Program-made: the position numbers and the translations under genes | Shown: positions 1 to 6,086 of the stretch, piece by piece | Numbering within the stretch: the first letter of the stretch is position 1 | Layout: each line of letters starts with the position of its first letter | The notes under the pieces: model-generated | The model's database searches: none | The model's input: the letters and a program-made list of their open reading frames with translations, nothing else | Told to the model about the DNA's origin: nothing | Assembly: GCA_937888485.1 (NCBI GenBank) | Contig: CALAQQ010000094.1 | Location: forward strand, 1 to 8,889 | Direction of reading: 5' to 3' | From: an uncultured Clostridia bacterium | Lineage (GTDB): Bacteria > Bacillota > Clostridia > Oscillospirales > Acutalibacteraceae | DNA length: 8,889 nucleotides

Positions 1-938
1 GTAACCCCTCTGAAAAGAATTGAATTTTCAACCTCACCGTCAATACGGCAGCCGTCTGCAATAAGTGAATTTTTAACATTCGCACCGATACCGTAGGTTG
101 CGGGAACTTCATCTCTGACCTTGGTATAAACAGGTCTGTCGGCAGTGAAGAGTTCTTTTCTGTTTGCGAGCTTAAGAAGGTCAAGGCTGATATCATAATA
201 GCTCTGGAGAGAACCGATAACCTTGACATAGCCCGTTACTTCATAGCCGTAAATTCTGATATGCTTCACGTTGTTGCCGATCATTGTTTCGAAATCGTCA
301 ACCTTCAGACTGTGAGATTCATGAAGAAGGCGTTCGAGAAGAGTTCTTCTGATAATCATAACCTTGAGGGAATAGTTCACCTCGGAGCTGTAGCAATCAA
401 GAAGCTTTGTTGCTGTAATTCTTGAGTTTTCATCCATAATAATTTCGGTATTTGCTTCCATCTTCGGAGGAATGCCCTTTGCATATGCGATAGTAACATC
501 CGCATCGTTTGCGATGTGTGCCTTGTAAAGAGCTTCGTAATCCATGTTGCAAACAACATTGCAATCGGTAAGAAGAACATGGTCTTTGCCCGAATTTTCG
601 ATGTAATTGATGCTGTTATAAAGAGCATCGACCTTGCCCTTAATCATACCCGTACCGGGAAGATTGTAGGGAGGAAGAATGGTCATACCCTCTCTTTTTC
701 TTGAAAGGTCCCATGCCTTGCCCGAACCGATATGGTCCATGAGAGAGCGGTAATTGCTCTTTGTGATAACGCCGACCTTGGTTATGCCTGCGTTAACCAT
801 GTTTGAAAGAGGGAAATCTATAAGACGGTAACGACCCGCAAACGGAATCGAACCCATCGTTCTGAGAGCTGTAAGCTCAGGAATCACTTCATCGTTGGCA
901 TTTGAAAATATAATGCCGAGAACATTGTTTGCTGCCAT
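1..938 (-). CDS. glgD: GlgD, catalytically degenerate ADP-glucose pyrophosphorylase subunit (3' end cut by window)
   Basis: This is the regulatory partner of GlgC in Firmicutes glycogen synthesis; the family forms GlgC/GlgD hetero-oligomers in the cytosol. The window holds 312 codons of a protein usually about 370 residues long; the C-terminal beta-helix is cut off. The nucleotidyltransferase fold is evident from RYRLIDFPLSN (residues 36-46), which matches GlgC. The catalytic signatures are lost: where GlgC has GGQGSRL, this protein has roughly SNANDEV (12-18); GlgC's SGDH is TDCN (124-127); GlgC's EEKP has no counterpart; and GlgC's YWKDVGT is replaced by YVKVIGS (237-243). The ATG overlaps the glgC stop by one base (TAATG), and a GGAGGT site lies 8 nt upstream at 947-952, inside glgC, so translation is probably coupled. 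Last visible gene of the glgBCD operon. Direct catalysis is unlikely from these residues; the regulatory role is family knowledge. Confidence 0.93.
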   Translation of the reverse strand, partial: MAANNVLGIIFSNANDEVIPELTALRTMGSIPFAGRYRLIDFPLSNMVNAGITKVGVITKSNYRSLMDHIGSGKAWDLSRKREGMTILPPYNLPGTGMIKGKVDALYNSINYIENSGKDHVLLTDCNVVCNMDYEALYKAHIANDADVTIAYAKGIPPKMEANTEIIMDENSRITATKLLDCYSSEVNYSLKVMIIRRTLLERLLHESHSLKVDDFETMIGNNVKHIRIYGYEVTGYVKVIGSLQSYYDISLDLLKLANRKELFTADRPVYTKVRDEVPATYGIGANVKNSLIADGCRIDGEVENSILFRGV

Positions 939-2152
939 TATTCCGCACCTCCGATATCGCTGTCTATCATTGCCTGAGGTTCAACCTTAGCGCCCTTGCC
1001 GATTGTTACGCCGTTGCCGATAACCGCAACGCCCCAATCCTCAACATTCGCCATGTTTTCGGGGCTTTCGCCTACAACCGCACCTTCTTCGATAACCGCG
1101 TTTTCTGCAACTATCGAATACTGAACAACTGCGCCCTTTTTGATAACCGTGCCGGGCATAACGATTGAATATTTGACCTCTGCACCTTCTTCAACAGTTA
1201 CGTTTGCAAAAAGAACAGAGAAATCGATGTTGCCGCCGATTTCACAGCCTTCCGTAATCATTGAATTTTCAACCTTTGCACCTTCACCGATATAGTGGGG
1301 AGGAGCTGCAGGTGAACGGGAATAAATTCTCCAGTCATCATCATTGAGGTCAAGGTCAACCTTGGGATTGAGAAGGTCAAGGTTTGCATCCCAGAGGCTG
1401 TTGATTGTGCCTACATCCTTCCAGTAGCCGTCGAACTGATAAGCAAACATTCTCTGACCGTCGCCGTGCATTGCAGGAATAACGTCATGACCGAAGTCAT
1501 TGCCAGAGCCTTCTTTTGCTTCGTCTTCGATAAGATACTGTCTGAGCTTCTTCCAGTTGAAAATATAAACACCCATTGAAGCTTTGTTGCTTCTGGGGTT
1601 CTTGGGCTTTTCTTCGAATTCGCTGATTGAACCGTCGTCATTGACAATCATAAGACCGAAACGGCTTGCTTCTTCCCAGGGAACTTCAAGCATTGCGATG
1701 GTGCAGTCTGCATTCTTTTCCTTATGGTAATCGAGCATCTTCGAATAGTCCATCTTATAGATATGGTCACCCGAAAGAATAAGAACATATTCGGGGTCGT
1801 ATCTTTCGATGAAGTTGATATTCTGGTAGATGGCATTTGCGGTACCCTTATACCATTCTGTTCCCTTAATCTGCTGATAGGGTGAAAGAATGTGAACACC
1901 GCCGTTTGCACGGTCAAGGTCCCAGGGCTGTCCGTTGCCGATATAGTCATTCAGCTCAAGAGGCTGATACTGGGTAAGAACCCCGACTGTGTAAATGCCT
2001 GAGTTAACACAGTTCGAAAGAGGGAAATCGATGATTCTGTATTTGCCGCCGTAGGGCACGGCAGGCTTTGCGATGTTTTTAGTCAGAATGCCGAGACGGC
2101 TGCCCTGACCGCCTGCAAGGAGCATTGCTATGCATTCGGGTTTTACTGCCAT
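938..2152 (-). CDS. glgC: GlgC, glucose-1-phosphate adenylyltransferase (ADP-glucose pyrophosphorylase, catalytic subunit)
   Basis: Makes ADP-glucose and pyrophosphate from ATP and glucose-1-phosphate, the committed step of bacterial glycogen synthesis, in the cytosol. At 404 residues it has the normal family length. Visible motifs in order are the nucleotide-binding loop GGQGSRL (14-20), KPAVPYGGKYRIIDFPLSN (29-47), WYKGTANAIYQN (100-111), SGDH with the metal/catalytic Asp at 129, the sugar-phosphate-binding FEEKP (179-183, Lys182), ASMGVYIF (191-198) and GYWKDVGT (242-249). From about residue 290 the protein runs into hexapeptide-like repeats of a left-handed beta-helix, where allosteric effectors bind in this family. 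All catalytic motifs are intact, unlike the neighbouring GlgD. The start is supported by AAGGAGG at 2161-2167, 8 nt upstream. It follows glgB by 19 nt and overlaps glgD by 1 nt. Effector specificity cannot be read from the sequence. Confidence 0.97.
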   Translation of the reverse strand: MAVKPECIAMLLAGGQGSRLGILTKNIAKPAVPYGGKYRIIDFPLSNCVNSGIYTVGVLTQYQPLELNDYIGNGQPWDLDRANGGVHILSPYQQIKGTEWYKGTANAIYQNINFIERYDPEYVLILSGDHIYKMDYSKMLDYHKEKNADCTIAMLEVPWEEASRFGLMIVNDDGSISEFEEKPKNPRSNKASMGVYIFNWKKLRQYLIEDEAKEGSGNDFGHDVIPAMHGDGQRMFAYQFDGYWKDVGTINSLWDANLDLLNPKVDLDLNDDDWRIYSRSPAAPPHYIGEGAKVENSMITEGCEIGGNIDFSVLFANVTVEEGAEVKYSIVMPGTVIKKGAVVQYSIVAENAVIEEGAVVGESPENMANVEDWGVAVIGNGVTIGKGAKVEPQAMIDSDIGGAE

Positions 2153-2171
2153 AGAGGTGTCCTCCTTATAT

Positions 2172-4061
2172 TTAAATTGATTTTTTCCTTGATGTGTTTT
2201 TTATGAACATACAGCTGAGTCCCTCAATATCGAGCTCAATGCTGTAATCATAGCCGTGCATGGGTTTTTTCTTTGCTCTGACAGAACCGACGGTGCTTTC
2301 GCCCTTTCCGCCGAATTCGGGAGATGCGGAGCTGAACATAACTCTGTATGTTCCCGCCTTGGGAACACCTATGCAGTATTTCTGTCTTGTTACATTTGTG
2401 AAATTGCAGAGAGAAATAATTTCGTTTCCGCTCTTGTCACGTCTTAAATAACCGACAACGGAATTTGTACTGTCATCGCTGACTATCCAGTTGAAACCTT
2501 CCCATGTATAATCATCCTCCCAGAAGGGAGCGTTGTTATTATAGAATGCGTTGAGCGATGCAACATAATTCTTAAGCTGTTTATGGGCATCGTAATCAAG
2601 AAGCACCCAGTCAAGAGGCTGTTTGTAGTTCCACTCAATGAACTGACCGAATTCTCCGCCCATGAACATGAGCTTTTTGCCGGGATGCGACATCATATAA
2701 CCGAGGAATGAGCGGACTCCCGCAAATTTTTCCTCGTAGGTGCCGGGCATCTTATTGATGAGTGAACATTTGCCGTGAACAACCTCATCGTGCGAAATCG
2801 GAAGAACAAAATTCTCCGAGAAAGCATAGAAAAATGAGAATGTCAGACAATCGTGGTTATATTTTCTGTGGATACCGTCAAGCGAGAAATAGCGCAGGCA
2901 GTCATTCATCCAACCCATATTCCACTTGAAATTGAATCCGAGACCGCCCATATAGGTCGGTTTTGAAACCATGGGCCACGCTGTGCTTTCTTCGGCAATC
3001 ATCATAACGTCGCCGTATTCTCTGAAAATCGATTCGTTGAGCTTTTGCAAGAATGCAACCGCTTCAAGATTTTCATGACCGCCGTTGACGTTTGGCATCC
3101 ATTGACCGTCATCTCTGTCATAATCGAGATAGAGCATTGAAGCAACCGCATCAACTCTCAGTCCGTCAATATGGTATTTATCAAGCCAGAACATTGCGCT
3201 CGAAACGAGGAAGCTCTGAACTTCGTTTCTGCCGTAATCAAAAACTCTTGTTCCCCATTCATAATGCTCACCTTTTCTCGGGTCTGCATATTCATAGCAG
3301 GGAGTACCGTCGAACTCATAAAGACCAAAGGCATCCTTCGGGAAATGTGCAGGCACCCAGTCAAGGATAACTCCGATATTTTCCTTGTGTGCCTTGTCAA
3401 CAAAATAAGCAAAATCGTCCGGTGTTCCGTAGCGTGAGGTAGGAGCAAAATAGCCTGTTACCTGATAGCCCCATGAACCGTCAAACGGATGCTCTGTTAC
3501 AGGGAGAAGTTCGATATGAGTATATCCCATTTCTTTGACATAGGGAATCAGTCTGTCGGCAAGCTCTCTGTAAGGCAGAGGATTGCCGTCGTCATATGCC
3601 TGCCATGAGCCTGCATGCACTTCATATATGTTTACAGGCGAAGCATAGATTTCTCTCGATTTTCTCTTTTTAAGCCATGCCTTGTCCGTCCATTTGAAGT
3701 CCAGCTCACCGTAATATTTGGAAGCTGTTTCCGGTCTTGTCTGCGAATGGAATGCGTAGGGGTCGCTCTTATAAATCATGCGCCCGTCAGGAGTTTTGAT
3801 AACGAATTTATATGCATCGTATTTTTTAACATCATAAACCGTGCATTCCCACACGCCGTCGCTGATTTTGTGCATTGAAGCATTTTCAGCCTGCCAGCCG
3901 TTGAAGTCACCTGCAACACCTGCCCATTGAGCATTGGGTGCCCATACTCTGAAACTCACTCCGCCGTTTTCATCGGGATGTGCGCCGAGGAAATCGTAAG
4001 CCTTGGCGTTTGTTCCCTGATGAAACAAATAAAGAGGAACGCTGTTTTTATCTTTTTCCAT
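2172..4061 (-). CDS. glgB: GlgB, 1,4-alpha-glucan branching enzyme (GH13)
   Basis: Transfers a cut alpha-1,4-glucan segment to a 6-hydroxyl, creating the alpha-1,6 branches of glycogen in the cytosol. The protein has 629 residues, slightly under the longest family members because it has a single N-terminal carbohydrate-binding (CBM48-type) module (about 25-120, with VWAPNAQWAGVAGDFNGW) before the catalytic barrel. GH13 regions are clear: DWVPAHF (234-240), GLRVDAVAS (300-308) with nucleophile Asp304, AEES (356-359) with acid/base Glu357, and SHDE (423-426) with transition-state Asp425. The spacings 304-357 (53) and 304-425 (121) are the same as those I recall for E. coli GlgB (405/458/526). 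A C-terminal beta domain follows from about 520. The start has AAAAGGAGG at 4071-4079. First gene of glgBCD, with its promoter at 4104-4132. All catalytic residues are present, so it should be active. Confidence 0.97.
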   Translation of the reverse strand: MEKDKNSVPLYLFHQGTNAKAYDFLGAHPDENGGVSFRVWAPNAQWAGVAGDFNGWQAENASMHKISDGVWECTVYDVKKYDAYKFVIKTPDGRMIYKSDPYAFHSQTRPETASKYYGELDFKWTDKAWLKKRKSREIYASPVNIYEVHAGSWQAYDDGNPLPYRELADRLIPYVKEMGYTHIELLPVTEHPFDGSWGYQVTGYFAPTSRYGTPDDFAYFVDKAHKENIGVILDWVPAHFPKDAFGLYEFDGTPCYEYADPRKGEHYEWGTRVFDYGRNEVQSFLVSSAMFWLDKYHIDGLRVDAVASMLYLDYDRDDGQWMPNVNGGHENLEAVAFLQKLNESIFREYGDVMMIAEESTAWPMVSKPTYMGGLGFNFKWNMGWMNDCLRYFSLDGIHRKYNHDCLTFSFFYAFSENFVLPISHDEVVHGKCSLINKMPGTYEEKFAGVRSFLGYMMSHPGKKLMFMGGEFGQFIEWNYKQPLDWVLLDYDAHKQLKNYVASLNAFYNNNAPFWEDDYTWEGFNWIVSDDSTNSVVGYLRRDKSGNEIISLCNFTNVTRQKYCIGVPKAGTYRVMFSSASPEFGGKGESTVGSVRAKKKPMHGYDYSIELDIEGLSCMFIKNTSRKKSI

Positions 4062-4080
4062 GGGACATACCCTCCTTTTG

Positions 4081-4095
4081 ATAGAGAAACTCTAT
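4081..4095. repeat. Perfect inverted repeat at the glgB leader, possible operator or 5' hairpin
   Basis: ATAGAG-AAA-CTCTAT is a perfect dyad with 6-bp arms and a 3-nt centre. It begins just downstream of the predicted glgB transcription start (about 4097) and ends close to the ribosome binding site at 4071-4079. It could be a repressor site or a short RNA hairpin at the 5' end of the glg mRNA. The pattern is exact; its function is a guess, and a 15-bp AT-rich dyad can arise by chance. Confidence 0.4.
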
Positions 4096-4103
4096 TCTGT
4101 AAT

Positions 4104-4132
4104 ATTATATCAACTATCAATACTCATTTCAA
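4104..4132 (-). promoter_or_regulatory. Predicted sigma-A-type promoter of the glgBCD operon
   Basis: On the minus strand a -35 box TTGAAA (4132-4127) and a perfect -10 box TATAAT (4109-4104) are separated by exactly 17 bp. Transcription would start near 4097, giving a leader of about 35 nt before the glgB ATG. The AT-rich stretch upstream (4133-4200) could act as an UP element. The boxes are seen directly; promoter activity is inferred. Confidence 0.8.
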
Positions 4133-4201
4133 GTATATGTTATAATATTTAATAGACAAAATACACAGCGGATTATTTAACATTTTGACGATAAAAGTTA
4201 C

Positions 4202-4237
4202 AAAACTGTCACCTTCATTGACAAATATAACAGTTTT
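4202..4237. repeat. Inverted repeat flanking the -35 box of the pseudokinase promoter, operator candidate
   Basis: AAAACTGT (4202-4209) and ACAGTTTT (4230-4237) are perfect 8-bp inverted arms 20 nt apart, enclosing the TTGACA box. Similarity continues beyond the arms (CAAAACTGT against ACAGTTTTTG, allowing a one-base shift). A second, smaller dyad, TGTCA-N7-TGACA (4207-4223), overlaps the left arm and the -35 box. Because it lies upstream of the transcription start, it would act as DNA rather than as an RNA hairpin. Binding by a dimeric regulator is inference. Confidence 0.4.
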
Positions 4238-4246
4238 TGTTATTAT
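4218..4246 (+). promoter_or_regulatory. Predicted sigma-A-type promoter of the PASTA pseudokinase gene
   Basis: A perfect -35 box TTGACA (4218-4223) and a -10 box TATTAT (4241-4246, one mismatch) are separated by 17 bp. Predicted transcription start is near 4253, giving a leader of about 42 nt to the ATG at 4295. It faces away from the glg promoter, with about 85 bp between the two -35 boxes. This start site also agrees with choosing the downstream ATG of the gene. Confidence 0.8.
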
Positions 4247-4278
4247 CATTGTGTTTATTACTTAAAAATTTTAATGGC

Positions 4279-4284
4279 AAGGAG
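4279..4284 (+). promoter_or_regulatory. Ribosome binding site that sets the start of the pseudokinase gene
   Basis: AAGGAG lies 10 nt before the ATG at 4295. The alternative upstream ATG at 4274 has only AT-rich sequence before it and no purine-rich site, and this AAGGAG falls inside its reading frame. The start at 4295 is therefore preferred; it also places the protein start right before the zinc ribbon. Confidence 0.75.
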
Positions 4285-4294
4285 CGCCTGTAAT

Positions 4295-6040
4295 ATGATT
4301 AGTTCAGATAATTTATGCATGAGCTGTATGCGTGAAATCGGCAACAGCAAGCAATGCCCTTATTGCGGATATCATGCAGAATCAACGCAGATTCCCCCGT
4401 ACCTCCCCGTAAGAACGGTTATCGCAAACCGCTATCTTGTCGGCAAAATGCTCGAATACAACGGTGAGGGCGCGACATATATCGGTTGGGACCTTTCCGA
4501 AAAAAAAGCGGTCAAAATCAGAGAGTTCATTCCCGATTCATTTACCGCAAGAACAACCTCAAACCTCACTCTTCAGGTTATGAGAGGAAGCGAATCTGTT
4601 TTTGCCGAACTCCGTCAGGATTTTGTTGAACTCTGGACAAAACTCGCAAAATTAAAAGGTCTTTCCGCACTTATCAGCGTTTCAAATGTTGTTGATGATT
4701 ACGGAACATCTTATGCGATTTATGACCATTTTGAAGGAATAACCCTGCGCGAATTTCTTCTGCGCAATAAAGAGGGCTATATTCCCTGGGATAAGGCAAA
4801 ACAGCTTCTTATGCCCATTCTCTCAACACTCAGCACCCTGCATTCACAGGGAATAATTCACAGAGGTATTTCCCCGTCAACGCTTATTATCGGTAATGAC
4901 GGAAAAGTGAAAATAACAGGATTCTGCCTCGGTGCCGCAAGAACTGCAAGAAGCGACCTCAACAGTCAGCTTTATGACGGTTATTCGGCAATCGAGCAGT
5001 ACGGCTTTGAAGGAAGTCAGGGTACATGGACCGATATTTATTCTTTCGGTGCGGTGCTTTACAGAACGCTTATAGGAAGCGACCCGATTTCCGCAAAAGA
5101 AAGAATGACCAACGACAGACTCATGGTTCCGGGCAAATTTGCCGAAACCCTTCCTGCATATGTCATAAACGGTCTTATCAACGCCCTCCAGATTCTTCCC
5201 GAGGACAGAACAAGAACTGTTGAACAGCTCAGAGCCGAGCTTTCCGCTTCACCCACAGCGGCAGCTGTAAGCAGTCAGTATCAAAGACCCGCTTCGGCAC
5301 CCTCTGCATCATCCCCTGTACAGCAGAAACCCGTTTCAAACACTCCGAAAAACAAGAAGAAATCCCGTAAAGACGGTGCTCAGGTAGTCGTTATCACCGC
5401 AGTTATCAGCCTTGCCATCGGTCTTATTCTCTTCATTGTTCTTTCTCTTACGGTATTCCGTGACCAAATAAATTTCAGTTTCGATACTGAAAAGACAACC
5501 GTTTCCGCCGTTTCACAGACTCAGGCAGAGCAGGTTGCCGTTCCCGATTTCAGAGAGAAGAGCTATCTTTCAATTGAATCAAACCCCGTTTTCTATAACA
5601 ATTTCAAATTCAAAGAAGAACCCGTATTCAACGAAGAAATCGCAAAGGGTTATGTTGTAACCCAGAGCATTGAGCCGAATTCATCCGTTCCCAAAGGAAC
5701 AGAAATAGTTCTTTATGTCAGCAAGGGCAAAGAACAGATTGTTCTGCCCGATGTTATCGGTTCTGATTATGAAGAAGCAGTCGCAAGACTTGAAGAAATC
5801 GGCTTTGTCTGCGAAAGGACAGAAACTTCCGACGGAAACCACAGGGAAAACGAGGTTGTTTCCATGGCACCTCTTTCGGACAAAACCTATCCGAGAGGCA
5901 CAACGGTTTATCTCAGAGTTTATGTTCCGGAAACCGAGGTTGTTACCAATGAATTCGGTGAAATTATCGAGCAAGACCCCCTTGAAGATGATATCGATAC
6001 TCCTGAAAACGACATAATCATTCCCGGAAACTACCAATAA
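4295..6040 (+). CDS. Zinc-ribbon / pseudokinase / two-PASTA membrane protein
   Basis: A 581-residue relative of PASTA Ser/Thr kinases (PknB/StkP type). In order: a zinc ribbon with Cys 8, 11, 21 and 24; a kinase-like domain (about 45-317); a Pro/Ser/Ala-rich linker; a lysine cluster (KNKKKSRK, 352-359) before one transmembrane helix (about 363-388), so the kinase-like part is cytosolic; then PASTA domains (about 413-478 and 480-545) outside, and an acidic tail. PASTA domains bind peptidoglycan fragments in characterised relatives. Catalytic residues are missing: the glycine loop reads LEYNGEG (53-59); the VAIK-EYFP motif of related kinases appears as VKIREFIP, making the lysine Arg76; HRD is HRG (189-191); the loop Asn is Thr196; and DFG is GFC (209-211). 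The APE Glu (IEQY) and subdomain IX Asp (TWTDIYSFG) remain. Phosphotransfer is unlikely; a scaffold or sensor role is inference. Divergent from glgB and followed by a terminator. An ATG at 4274 is the less likely start. Confidence 0.88.
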   Translation: MISSDNLCMSCMREIGNSKQCPYCGYHAESTQIPPYLPVRTVIANRYLVGKMLEYNGEGATYIGWDLSEKKAVKIREFIPDSFTARTTSNLTLQVMRGSESVFAELRQDFVELWTKLAKLKGLSALISVSNVVDDYGTSYAIYDHFEGITLREFLLRNKEGYIPWDKAKQLLMPILSTLSTLHSQGIIHRGISPSTLIIGNDGKVKITGFCLGAARTARSDLNSQLYDGYSAIEQYGFEGSQGTWTDIYSFGAVLYRTLIGSDPISAKERMTNDRLMVPGKFAETLPAYVINGLINALQILPEDRTRTVEQLRAELSASPTAAAVSSQYQRPASAPSASSPVQQKPVSNTPKNKKKSRKDGAQVVVITAVISLAIGLILFIVLSLTVFRDQINFSFDTEKTTVSAVSQTQAEQVAVPDFREKSYLSIESNPVFYNNFKFKEEPVFNEEIAKGYVVTQSIEPNSSVPKGTEIVLYVSKGKEQIVLPDVIGSDYEEAVARLEEIGFVCERTETSDGNHRENEVVSMAPLSDKTYPRGTTVYLRVYVPETEVVTNEFGEIIEQDPLEDDIDTPENDIIIPGNYQ

Positions 6041-6045
6041 TCCAG

Positions 6046-6072
6046 AGGGGTTGTCTTTGACAGCCCCTTTTT
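6046..6072 (+). terminator. Intrinsic terminator after the pseudokinase gene
   Basis: GGGGTTGTC (6047-6055), a TTT loop, and GACAGCCCC (6059-6067) form a 9-bp stem with one G-U pair, extended by A6046-T6068, then a run of five T (6068-6072). It starts 6 nt after the stop codon at 6040. It lies only 14 nt before the next start codon (6087), so it could also limit, rather than fully block, transcription into the methylase and GH92 genes. Confidence 0.88.
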
Positions 6073-6086
6073 CTGTAGGTGAAATC

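Noticed and set aside
929..1168. Plus-strand frame over the glgC 3' end
   Set aside because: Antisense to the beta-helix repeats of glgC; its length comes from the repeated codon pattern, and no promoter or ribosome binding site is present.
3092..3448. Several overlapping open frames on both strands inside glgB
   Set aside because: They lie wholly within a complete, motif-verified GH13 gene, have no ribosome binding sites that I can see and show no recognisable domain; they are frame shadows.
4066..4068. Upstream ATG on the minus strand before glgB, possible leader peptide
   Set aside because: It is out of frame with glgB and only about 2 nt from the AGGAGG site, too close for initiation; the glgB ATG has a normal 9-nt spacing.
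4295..6040. Calling the PASTA protein an active PrkC/StkP-type serine/threonine kinase
   Set aside because: HRG instead of HRD, GFC instead of DFG, and Thr for the catalytic-loop Asn make activity unlikely; the usual partner phosphatase gene is also not adjacent.
6051..6086. TTG start giving twelve more residues to the FliB-type protein
   Set aside because: The TTG lies inside the terminator stem of the preceding gene and lacks a ribosome binding site; the ATG at 6087 is preceded by AGGTGA and begins the conserved part of the family.
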